A stretch of DNA of 5,177 bases, taken from positions 1-5,177 of the forward strand of contig CAZEJK010000340.1 of NCBI GenBank assembly GCA_964512045.1, given 5' to 3'. Shown here one piece after another: positions 1 through 5,177 of this stretch (positions within the stretch are counted from its first letter, which is position 1; the number at the start of each line of letters is the position of its first letter). Position numbers and translations under genes: made by a program. The notes under the pieces are model-generated. The model ran no database searches. It was not told the DNA's origin and saw only the letters and a list, made by a program, of their open reading frames with translations. Source of the stretch: CAZEJK01 sp964512045. GTDB taxonomy: Bacteria; Acidobacteriota; Thermoanaerobaculia; Thermoanaerobaculales; Sulfomarinibacteraceae.

Positions 1-53
1 GTTTCACGCTCGACGATGTGCTGGACGCGCTCCAGCAGCGTCGTCAGCGGTGA
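1..53 (+). CDS. C-terminal end of an unidentified upstream gene (partial)
   Basis: Reading from base 3, the frame gives FTLDDVLDALQQRRQR and then a TGA stop at 51-53. The codons are GC-rich at the third position, and the peptide looks like an acidic amphipathic helix with a basic tail, typical of a real protein terminus. Only 16 residues are visible, so no family can be named. The position just ahead of an efflux-type operon would suit a regulator or an outer membrane channel gene, but that is only a guess from context. A competing frame (codons starting at base 1) stays open to a TGA at 184-186 and has coding-like composition after base 54. The true upstream gene could therefore end there instead, or a frameshift could join the two frames. 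Confidence 0.45.
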   Translation, partial: FTLDDVLDALQQRRQR

Positions 54-175
54 GGTCGATGTGGTTCCCCGGATCGATGAGGGTGTCCGGCCGGTAGCGG
101 CGCGCACGGTGCTGGAGCGCAGCGGTCGAACCCGCTCTGGCGGCCTGCCGTTGAGGTGGATGGGAGTGCAGTCTG

Positions 176-1441
176 ATGAACGGTGAAGGGAGCCGTGAGA
201 TGGCAGAGGTACCGGTTGCAGCGGCAGAGGCGACAGACGGGCTGCCGACGCGGATGGGGTCGGTGAGCGCGTCCGAGCGGACAGGCCGGCGACGACGCTG
301 GTGGCGGCTCGTTGTTGTGCTGCTGATCGTTGTGGGCGCCGTGGTCGGCCTGCGCCTCACTGTGCTGGCACCGGAGCCGCTGATCGTACGTGTGGAGCCG
401 GTGACTCGCGGTGCGGTGGAGGAGACGGTGACCAACACCAGAGCCGGCACGGTGAAGGCGCGGCTGCGCTCGCGGCTGTCGCCGCAGATCGGAGGCCGAG
501 TGGTGGCCCTGCCGCACCGTGAGGGCGAGCGAGTCGAGGCCGGTGCGCTGCTCGTGCAGCTGGACGACGAGATCGCGCGCTCCCAGCTGCAGCTGGCGCG
601 CGAGGACGTGAGCACCGCCGAGGCGCGAGCCGAGGAGGCGTGTCTGGCGGCCGAGCTGGCTGCGTCCGAGCTGCGCCGGATCGCGGCGTTGCACGAGCGC
701 GGGTACGCATCGGAGCAGACGCTGGAGACGTTGGACTCGGAGGAGAAGCGGGCAGCCGCGGCGTGTCGTGCCGCTCGCGCCACCGTCGAGCAGGCCCATG
801 CTCGGGTTCGCGTCGCCCAGTCGGAGCTCGAGCTCAGCGAGGTTCGAGCGCCGTTCGCAGGCATCGTGGCGGACGTCTCGACCGAGGTGGGGGAGTGGAT
901 CACACCGTCACCGCCAGCGATGGCGATTCCGGCGGTGATCGATCTGCTGGATCCTTCCACGGTGTACGTGTCGGCCCCGATCGACGAGATGGACGCCGAG
1001 CGGGTTCAGCCCGGGCAGCGGGTCCGGTTAACCGTGGACTCCCGGCGCGGCGAGACCTACGGCGGTGAGCTGGTGCGGGTGGCCTCCTATGTGCTCGATG
1101 TGGTCGAGCAGAACCGTACGGTGGAGGTGGAGGCGCGGTTTGACGATCCGGAGGTGGCCGCCAGCCTTCTTCCGGGGACGTCGGCAGACGTCGAGGTGGT
1201 GATCGAGAGTCGCCACGACGTGATCCAGGTGCCGACGGCGGCGGTGGCGCAGGGCGACACCGTGCTGGTCCTCGCCGGCGACCGGCTCGAGGAGCGGACG
1301 ATCGAGGTGGGGCTCGCCAACTGGCGCAGCACCGAGGTGCTCGGCGGGCTGGAGGTCGGCGAGCTGGTCGTTGTGGCGCGCGACTCGCCGAAGATCGTGG
1401 ATGGTGCGCTGGCCCGTGCGCAGGGCGAGGATGAGCGATGA
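176..1441 (+). CDS. Periplasmic adaptor (membrane fusion) protein, MacA/HlyD-like
   Basis: This 421-aa protein probably bridges an inner-membrane ABC transporter and a TolC-type outer membrane channel. A cytoplasmic tail of about 36 residues ends in a basic cluster (GRRRRWWR, 37-44). One membrane anchor follows at about 45-63, with no signal-peptidase or lipobox site seen. Next come the first lipoyl half (about 103-131, PQIGGRVVALPHREGERV), an Ala/Glu/Arg-rich alpha-helical hairpin (about 132-222), the second lipoyl half (221-243, VRAPFAGIV), a beta-barrel domain (about 250-345) and a membrane-proximal domain (about 346-415). At the hairpin tip, Arg168, Leu172 and Ser179 have the spacing of the RLS docking motif of AcrA/MacA-type adaptors. 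The only cysteines, Cys156 and Cys197, face each other across the hairpin. The stop overlaps the ATPase start by 4 bp (ATGA), so the genes are coupled. The start could instead be the ATG at 200, which has a better ribosome binding site. The family is firm; the substrate is unknown. Confidence 0.93.
   Translation: MNGEGSREMAEVPVAAAEATDGLPTRMGSVSASERTGRRRRWWRLVVVLLIVVGAVVGLRLTVLAPEPLIVRVEPVTRGAVEETVTNTRAGTVKARLRSRLSPQIGGRVVALPHREGERVEAGALLVQLDDEIARSQLQLAREDVSTAEARAEEACLAAELAASELRRIAALHERGYASEQTLETLDSEEKRAAAACRAARATVEQAHARVRVAQSELELSEVRAPFAGIVADVSTEVGEWITPSPPAMAIPAVIDLLDPSTVYVSAPIDEMDAERVQPGQRVRLTVDSRRGETYGGELVRVASYVLDVVEQNRTVEVEARFDDPEVAASLLPGTSADVEVVIESRHDVIQVPTAAVAQGDTVLVLAGDRLEERTIEVGLANWRSTEVLGGLEVGELVVVARDSPKIVDGALARAQGEDER
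186..192 (+). promoter_or_regulatory. Shine-Dalgarno favouring an adaptor start at 200
   Basis: AAGGGAG lies 7 nt before the in-frame ATG at 200-202, an ideal spacing. The upstream ATG at 176 has the weaker GGGAG at 162-166 with a 9-nt spacer. Starting at 200 would remove the first eight residues, which lie in the cytoplasmic tail, and would change no domain. It would also leave 13 nt after the alternative upstream frame that stops at 184-186. Both starts are credible from sequence. Confidence 0.45.
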
Positions 1442-2106
1442 TCACCCTGGACGATCTGTGGCGCAGCTACACCGTTGGTAGCTCTCAGGTGCACGCGCTG
1501 CGAGGGGTGAATCTGCGGATTCAGGAAGGCGAGCACGTGGCGGTGATCGGCCCGTCGGGCTCAGGGAAATCGACGCTGCTCCATCTGCTCGGCTGTCTGG
1601 ACCGGCCGACTGCGGGCAGCTACCGGTTCGACGGTGAGGAGGTGAGCAGCCTCGACGAGCGGCGTCTTTCGTGGATTCGTGGGCACTCGATCGGGTTCGT
1701 GTTCCAGTTCTTCCATCTGCTGTCCCGGCTCACGGCGCTCGGTAACGTCGAGGTGCCGATGCTGTTCGCCGGTCTGGCGCGGGAGGAGCGCCGCGAGCGG
1801 GCTCGTCGTGCGTTGACCTCCGTAGGTCTTGCGCACCGATTGGACCATAGACCGGACCAGCTTTCCGGCGGAGAGCGTCAACGGGTGGCGATCGCTCGCT
1901 CGGTGGTGATGGGGCCGAAGCTGCTGCTGGCCGACGAACCGACTGGCAATCTCGACAGCCGCTCCGCAAACGAGGTCATGGGTCTTTTGGAGGCGATGAA
2001 CCGGGATGGACTGACCTTGGTGGTGGTGACGCACGACCACGAGGTCGCTGCGCGCGCCGATCGGGTCGTGAGGATGCGGGACGGGTTCCTCGAGGAGGCG
2101 GCGTGA
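1438..2106 (+). CDS. ABC transporter ATP-binding protein, MacB/LolD/FtsE type
   Basis: This is the 222-aa cytoplasmic ATPase that powers the export complex and should work as a dimer under the two permeases encoded next. All motifs are intact: A-loop Tyr11, Walker A GPSGSGKST (38-46), Q-loop Gln90 in FVFQFFHLL, signature LSGGE (142-146), Walker B LLLADE (162-167) with catalytic Glu167, D-loop around NLDS (171-174) and H-loop His199. The run LADEPTGNLDS is characteristic of the MacB/LolD/FtsE branch, which drives mechanotransmission rather than classical alternating access. The length is normal for a free-standing ATPase of this branch; in E. coli MacB the same domain is fused to its permease. 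ATG 1438 overlaps the adaptor stop as ATGA and has GAGGA at 1427-1431, 6 nt upstream. The stop overlaps the next start as GTGA. The ATPase call is very secure, but its substrate cannot be read from sequence. Confidence 0.96.
   Translation: MITLDDLWRSYTVGSSQVHALRGVNLRIQEGEHVAVIGPSGSGKSTLLHLLGCLDRPTAGSYRFDGEEVSSLDERRLSWIRGHSIGFVFQFFHLLSRLTALGNVEVPMLFAGLAREERRERARRALTSVGLAHRLDHRPDQLSGGERQRVAIARSVVMGPKLLLADEPTGNLDSRSANEVMGLLEAMNRDGLTLVVVTHDHEVAARADRVVRMRDGFLEEAA
2092..2098 (+). promoter_or_regulatory. Shine-Dalgarno for the GTG start of permease 1
   Basis: GAGGAGG lies inside the last codons of the ATPase gene, 4 nt before GTG 2103. It supports the GTGA-overlap start, and this start keeps the N-terminal segment that aligns with the start of the second permease. 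Confidence 0.7.
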
Positions 2107-3299
2107 GGCCGATCGATCTGGTCCGGTTCGCGGCCGGGGGGCTGGTGGGCCACCGGTTGCGCGCGATCCTTTCGGTCGCGGGCGTGGCGATCGGCATCGC
2201 CGCGGTGATCGCCCTGACGGCGCTCGGTGAGGGGGCGCGGCGCTACGTGATGCGGGAGTTCGCCGCTCTTGGGAGCAACCTGCTGATCGTGATGCCGGGC
2301 AAGGTGGAGACCACCGGCGCGATCCCGTACGGCGGAGTGACGCACGATCTGACGACCGAGGATGCCGGTGCGATCGGGACGTTGCCGAGGGTCCGCCGGG
2401 CCGCGCCGTTGTCGATCGGCAACGAGACGGTCCGCTTTGGCGGGCGAGGACGCGCAGCGCCGGTGCTCGGGACGTCGGTCGCATTTGCCGAGATCCGCGA
2501 GCTCGAGATGGTCTCGGGACGGTTCCTGCGCGCCGGCGACCTGGACGAGGGCGCCGCCGAGGTCGTCCTCGGCACGAAGGTGGCCGACGAGCTGTTCGGC
2601 GGAGTCAGCCCGCTCGGTCGGGTGGTGCGGATCGGGGAGTGGCGGTTCCGGGTCGTCGGCGTGCTCGAGCCCCGGGGCCGGTCCCTCGGCTTCGACATGG
2701 ACGATCTGGTAATGGTGCCGGTAGCCACCGGGATGTCGATGTTCAATCAGAGCTCGCTGTTTCGAGTGTTCGTCGAGGTGCGAGACCAGAGCGAGATGGA
2801 GACGGCGCGCGACGACATCCTCGCGCTGATGGCCGAGCGGCATCGCGCAGAGGATGTGACGGTGATCTCGCAGGAGGCGGTGCTGGCGTCGTTCGGCTCG
2901 ATCCTGCAAGCGATGACACTCGCGCTGGCAGGGATCGCGTCGGTATCGCTGGCGGTTGCCGGAGTCGGGATCATGAACGTGATGCTGGTGTCGGTCACCG
3001 AGCGGCGTGCCGAGATTGGGCTGCTCAAGGCGCTCGGGGCTACGACCCCACAGATCCTCGCGACGTTTCTGGCCGAGGCGGTGGTGCTGTCGTTGCTCGG
3101 CGGTCTGGTCGGTCTCGGGATCGGGCTGGCGGCCGTGCTCGCATTCGTCCAGGTGTACCCGACCTTTCCTGCGTTCCCGCCGTGGTGGGCGCTGGCGGCT
3201 GCGGTGACGCTGTCCGTGGGTGTCGGGGCGGCGTTCGGGGTCCTTCCGGCGCGGCGCGCCACCCGCCTCGACCCGGTGGCGGCGTTGAGCCGGAGGTGA
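2103..3299 (+). CDS. MacB/FtsX-type ABC permease 1
   Basis: This 398-aa inner-membrane subunit has the MacB/FtsX topology of four transmembrane helices with a large periplasmic domain between the first two. TM1 is about 20-42 (following GHRLR, containing GVAIGIAAVIALT). The periplasmic core runs from about 43 to 270. TM2 is about 272-297, TM3 about 319-348 and TM4 about 361-382. After TM2, the coupling segment TERRAEIGLLKALGA (299-313) matches the conserved MacB motif that contacts the ATPase. The C-terminus PARRATRLDPVAAL is the usual MacB-family ending. Periplasmic signatures shared with the next gene are PGKVET (65-70), GGRGR (113-117) and LGFDMDD (195-201). The GTG start is supported by GAGGAGG and by alignment with permease 2. 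There is no fused ATPase, so it must use the product of the preceding gene. It probably pairs with permease 2, although homodimers are possible. It is the more MacB-like of the two copies, keeping MNVMLVSV at the end of TM2. Confidence 0.94.
   Translation: MRPIDLVRFAAGGLVGHRLRAILSVAGVAIGIAAVIALTALGEGARRYVMREFAALGSNLLIVMPGKVETTGAIPYGGVTHDLTTEDAGAIGTLPRVRRAAPLSIGNETVRFGGRGRAAPVLGTSVAFAEIRELEMVSGRFLRAGDLDEGAAEVVLGTKVADELFGGVSPLGRVVRIGEWRFRVVGVLEPRGRSLGFDMDDLVMVPVATGMSMFNQSSLFRVFVEVRDQSEMETARDDILALMAERHRAEDVTVISQEAVLASFGSILQAMTLALAGIASVSLAVAGVGIMNVMLVSVTERRAEIGLLKALGATTPQILATFLAEAVVLSLLGGLVGLGIGLAAVLAFVQVYPTFPAFPPWWALAAAVTLSVGVGAAFGVLPARRATRLDPVAALSRR
3292..3296 (+). promoter_or_regulatory. Shine-Dalgarno for the GTG start of permease 2
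   Basis: GGAGG lies 6 nt before GTG 3303, and the motif runs on as GGAGGTGA into the stop codon of permease 1. This sets the start of the second permease and suggests reinitiation or coupling across the 3-nt gap between the genes. Confidence 0.75.
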
Positions 3300-3302
3300 A
3301 CG

Positions 3303-4496
3303 GTGGATCTCCTGCGCTTCGTGACCACTGCTCTTGCCGGTCACCGGCTGCGGACCTTTCTCTCGTGTCTGGGTGTGGCGATCGGTGTGGCTGCGGTGAT
3401 CCTGCTGACATCGCTGGGCGAGGGAACGCGGGAGTACGTGGTCGGCCAGTTCACCCAGTTCGGCACCAGCCTGATCGCGATCAACCCGGGCAAGGTCGAG
3501 ACCGTCGGTGTGCCCGGCGCCTTCGGTGGGACCACCCACAAGCTCGACATCGAGGATGCCGAGGCGCTTCGTCAGATCCGGGGTGTGGACGAGGTCGTCC
3601 CTGTCGTCTTCGGGCAGGCGCGCGTCGAGGGCGGAGGGCGGGGACGGTCGGTCTATGTCATGGGTGTCAACCATGAGATGCCGGCTGCGTGGAGCTTCGA
3701 GATGAGCCAGGGGTCGTTCTTGCCCGAGATCGATCCGCACCGTCAGGGGTCGCACGCGGTGCTCGGCCCGACCCTTGCGCGAGAGCTGTTCGGGTCGCAC
3801 TCGCCCCTCGGCGAGCGCGTCCGGATCGGTGGACGGTCGCTCCTGGTGATCGGTGTGATGGCGCCGAAGGGACAGATGCTCGGTTTCGATCTGGACGACT
3901 GCGCGTATGTCCCGGTGGCGACCGCCATGGCGTTGTTCGAGCTGGAAGAGCTGAATGAGATCGACGTTGTCGCCTCGAGCACGGAGGTGATTCCCCAGGT
4001 CGTGGAGTCGATCCGCACGGTCCTGACCCGCCGGCACCGCGGTCAGGAGGACTTCACGATCACCACCCAGATGGAGATGCTCGAGACGTTCGGCCGGGTG
4101 ATCTCGATGATCACGGTTGCGGTCAGCGGCATCGCCGGGATCTCGCTGGTCGTCGGAGCGATCGGGATTCTGACGATCATGTGGATCTCGGTCCACGAGC
4201 GGACCCATGAGATCGGTCTTCTGCGTGCCCTCGGGGTGACGCCAGCGCGCGTGGGTCATGTGTTCCTGCTCGAGGCGTTGGTGCTGGCGGTGGCCGGCGG
4301 AGCGATGGGGATCGTGCTCGGTCTCGGCGCGGCGGGGCTCGTGCGGCTCGCAGTGCCCGCGCTGCCGCTGTCGACACCGCCGTTCGCGATGCTGGCGGCG
4401 CTGGCGATGAGCCTGGTGGTGGGCCTCGCCTCGGGCTATCTGCCGGCGCGCAGGGCCGCAGATCTCGATCCCGTCGACGCTCTGCGCGCGGAGTAG
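3303..4496 (+). CDS. MacB/FtsX-type ABC permease 2 (paralogue of permease 1)
   Basis: This 397-aa inner-membrane permease has the same four-helix, large-periplasmic-domain plan as its neighbour: TM1 about 17-39, periplasmic core about 40-266, TM2 about 268-295, TM3 about 317-347 and TM4 about 361-381. Residues 12-69 match permease 1 residues 15-72 at 35 of 58 positions by hand count, and PGKVET (62-67), GGRGR (111-115), LGFDLDD (193-199) and VPVAT are shared. The genes are therefore tandem duplicates that have since diverged. The ATPase-coupling segment is HERTHEIGLLRALGV (298-312). The end of TM2 reads LTIMWISV where canonical MacB proteins and permease 1 have MN-MLVSV, so this copy has drifted further. 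The GTG start is supported by GGAGG. It is the last gene of the operon, and a GC-rich hairpin follows its TAG stop. It most likely forms a heterodimer with permease 1 on the shared ATPase. The substrate is unknown. Confidence 0.94.
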   Translation: MDLLRFVTTALAGHRLRTFLSCLGVAIGVAAVILLTSLGEGTREYVVGQFTQFGTSLIAINPGKVETVGVPGAFGGTTHKLDIEDAEALRQIRGVDEVVPVVFGQARVEGGGRGRSVYVMGVNHEMPAAWSFEMSQGSFLPEIDPHRQGSHAVLGPTLARELFGSHSPLGERVRIGGRSLLVIGVMAPKGQMLGFDLDDCAYVPVATAMALFELEELNEIDVVASSTEVIPQVVESIRTVLTRRHRGQEDFTITTQMEMLETFGRVISMITVAVSGIAGISLVVGAIGILTIMWISVHERTHEIGLLRALGVTPARVGHVFLLEALVLAVAGGAMGIVLGLGAAGLVRLAVPALPLSTPPFAMLAALAMSLVVGLASGYLPARRAADLDPVDALRAE

Positions 4497-4506
4497 GCCG
4501 GGCGTG

Positions 4507-4523
4507 CCGCGGCAGAGCCGCGG
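4507..4523 (+). terminator. GC-rich hairpin after the transporter operon
   Basis: CCGCGGC, loop AGA, GCCGCGG form a perfect 7-bp stem beginning 11 nt after the permease 2 stop. Two wobble pairs could lengthen it. No run of T follows, so it is not a classical intrinsic terminator. It may act as a U-less terminator, pause the polymerase or protect the 3' end of the message. Its placement after the last operon gene supports a 3'-end role. Confidence 0.4.
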
Positions 4524-4602
4524 TGGACGGCTTGGGAGGAAGCGCAGGTCCGATGCCGGTGACGGGCAGGATCGAGATCGCGATGCGTGCTCGCGGTGTG
4601 TC

Positions 4603-4645
4603 GTCGCGGACTCCTGATACACTCAGACAGGGGTCTCGGACTCCT
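4603..4645 (+). repeat. 13-bp direct repeat pair, 30-bp period
   Basis: GTCGCGGACTCCT (4603-4615) and GTCTCGGACTCCT (4633-4645) match at 12 of 13 bases and start exactly 30 bp apart, close to three helical turns. One copy abuts the putative extended -10 and the other lies just beyond the predicted transcription start. This layout would suit a pair of operator sites for a DNA-binding regulator of the downstream sensor gene. That role is inference; the repeat itself is directly visible. Confidence 0.5.
4615..4623 (+). promoter_or_regulatory. Putative extended -10 promoter for the sensor gene
   Basis: TGATACACT fits an extended -10 element (TGn followed by TACACT, matching TAnnnT). It lies in the 232-bp gap between the operon and the next gene and is AT-richer than its surroundings. 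No good -35 hexamer is visible 16-18 bp upstream, which is tolerable for extended -10 promoters. Transcription would start near 4630, leaving a 5' leader of about 40 nt (TTG start) or 100 nt (ATG start). Confidence 0.4.
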
Positions 4646-4657
4646 TCCGGAGGACAC

Positions 4658-4674
4658 AAGGGGGCACAAGGTTG
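4658..4674 (+). promoter_or_regulatory. Alternative ribosome binding site and TTG start for the sensor gene
   Basis: AAGGGGG (4658-4664) lies 7 nt before TTG 4672, which is in frame with the sensor gene and would add 19 residues (MAGGSEATRAAVGGRARFG) ahead of ATG 4729. The downstream ATGs at 4729 and 4732 lack a well-placed ribosome binding site; the nearest GGAGG (4708-4712) is 16 nt away. Codon bias is poorer in the 19-codon extension, so the choice is unresolved. Confidence 0.35.
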
Positions 4675-4728
4675 GCGGGGGGCTCGGAAGCCACGAGAGC
4701 TGCTGTTGGAGGTCGCGCACGGTTCGGG

Positions 4729-5177
4729 ATGATGATCCAGAAGAACCGCGTGGTGGTCCACTCTCTGGCTGGAGTGATTGGTATTGCCGCGAAGACGGCC
4801 GGGGTCCTCGATGCCACCTTCACGGACATCGTGCTCCTGCTCAGCCTGGCGTACGTGTCCGCGGCGGTCTTCTACGGTCTGTACTGGTGGCGCGGTCGGA
4901 CGGGACGGCGCGTGACGCTCTCGGCGTACTGGCTGACGATCGATGCCCTGTTGATCACGTGGGCGGTGCATTTCTCCGGTGGCGCGCTCAGCCCGTGGTT
5001 TCCCTGGTACCTGGCAAACATCTCCGCCGCGGCGTTCGTCGCCGGACGAGCCGGCGCCTATGCCTTCGGCATGGTGGATCTGCTGCTGTACCTCGGCTTG
5101 CTGCTCGTTCGGGGTGACGTGGGCGGGTTGGAGTCGTTGTACCGGCCGTTGGCGCAGATGGCGTTTCTGTACGGCGC
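4729..5177 (+). CDS. Multi-pass membrane sensor protein, N-terminal part (probable signalling kinase or cyclase)
   Basis: The frame stays open to the window edge, giving 149 codons with no stop. The visible part is nearly all membrane domain, with hydrophobic segments at about 8-21 (weak), 31-54, 64-82, 92-106, 110-127 and a last one starting near 141. Asp72 in the third segment, followed by FSGGALSPW (82-90) and a Pro/Trp/Tyr-rich helix, resembles the N-terminal membrane domains of many histidine kinases and some diguanylate cyclases. In those, a conserved Asp precedes an FtGG..SPf-like loop. The output domain lies beyond the window, so kinase, GGDEF or phosphatase types cannot be told apart. 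Codon bias is strong in this frame. The start is uncertain: ATG 4729 or 4732 without a good ribosome binding site, or TTG 4672 with one. A 232-bp gap with its own putative promoter suggests transcription separate from the transporter operon. Confidence 0.75.
   Translation, partial: MMIQKNRVVVHSLAGVIGIAAKTAGVLDATFTDIVLLLSLAYVSAAVFYGLYWWRGRTGRRVTLSAYWLTIDALLITWAVHFSGGALSPWFPWYLANISAAAFVAGRAGAYAFGMVDLLLYLGLLLVRGDVGGLESLYRPLAQMAFLYG

Noticed and set aside
54..175. Possible promoter upstream of the adaptor gene
   Set aside because: I saw no convincing -35/-10 pair in this stretch. The operon may be driven from further upstream, outside the window.
4..960. A 318-codon open frame on the minus strand opposite the adaptor gene
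   Set aside because: It is Ser/Arg/Ala-rich and low in complexity, with no domain; the + strand frame encodes a complete adaptor. It is a shadow of GC bias.
176..4496. Assignment as a LolCDE lipoprotein-release system
   Set aside because: Two permeases plus a LolD-like ATPase recall LolCDE, but Lol systems lack an operon-encoded HlyD-type adaptor with a TolC-docking hairpin, and the permeases carry MacB-type motifs. DevBCA-like glycolipid export is architecturally closer, but its substrate cannot be assumed.
1878..4622. A 914-codon open frame on the minus strand across both permeases
   Set aside because: It is rich in His, Arg, Gln and Asp with no recognisable domain, lies opposite three genes with clear family motifs, and is the expected mirror of strong third-position GC bias. 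I treat it as a shadow.
4523..4732. A 69-aa + strand open frame in the gap before the sensor gene, ending in an ATGA overlap with it
   Set aside because: Codon use is unlike the neighbours (AGA, CGA, GGA and ACA codons), the GTG start falls in the hairpin, and the peptide shows no hydrophobic or domain pattern. The frame also runs through the putative promoter and repeats.
4587..5117. A 176-aa + strand open frame overlapping the sensor gene
   Set aside because: It is an out-of-frame Arg/Gly-rich reading of the sensor gene, whose own frame gives coherent membrane helices and good codon bias.

Overview
The window is high-GC bacterial DNA with every supported gene on the + strand. It carries a compact four-gene MacAB-like ABC export operon (about 176-4496), followed by a regulatory gap and the start of a multi-pass membrane sensor-type gene that runs off the right edge. 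GTG starts, strong GC bias at third codon positions and 4-bp gene overlaps fit a high-GC genome. The adaptor protein has a TolC-docking type hairpin tip, which points to a bacterium with an outer membrane (a diderm) rather than a high-GC Gram-positive. The sequence alone does not fix the phylum.

Layout: (1) bases 1-53 hold the probable last 16 codons of an unidentified upstream gene. Bases 54-175 are mostly non-coding, although another frame stays open to 186. (2) 176-1441 encodes a periplasmic adaptor (membrane fusion protein, MacA/HlyD type). (3) 1438-2106 encodes a stand-alone ABC ATPase of the MacB/LolD/FtsE type with all catalytic motifs intact. (4) 2103-3299 and 3303-4496 encode two paralogous MacB/FtsX-type permeases of 398 and 397 aa. 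(5) 4497-4728 is intergenic. It holds a GC-rich hairpin just after the operon, a possible extended -10 promoter, and a 13-bp direct repeat (one mismatch) spaced exactly 30 bp and bracketing that promoter. (6) 4729 to the window end encodes the N-terminal membrane domain of a probable sensor protein (histidine kinase, diguanylate cyclase or similar). Its output domain is not in the window.

The four operon genes are translationally coupled (ATGA overlap, GTGA overlap, then a 3-nt gap). They probably make one complex: two ATPase subunits drive a permease pair that works by periplasmic mechanotransmission, and the adaptor links it to a TolC-like channel encoded elsewhere. In E. coli MacB the ATPase and permease are one polypeptide that homodimerises. 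Here they are split, and the permease gene is duplicated and diverged, so a permease heterodimer is the simplest model. The substrate cannot be read from the sequence. I found no RNA genes, mobile elements or CRISPR arrays, and no clearly new system. The least ordinary observations are the permease pair, two cysteines placed symmetrically in the adaptor hairpin, and the repeat pair around the putative promoter.
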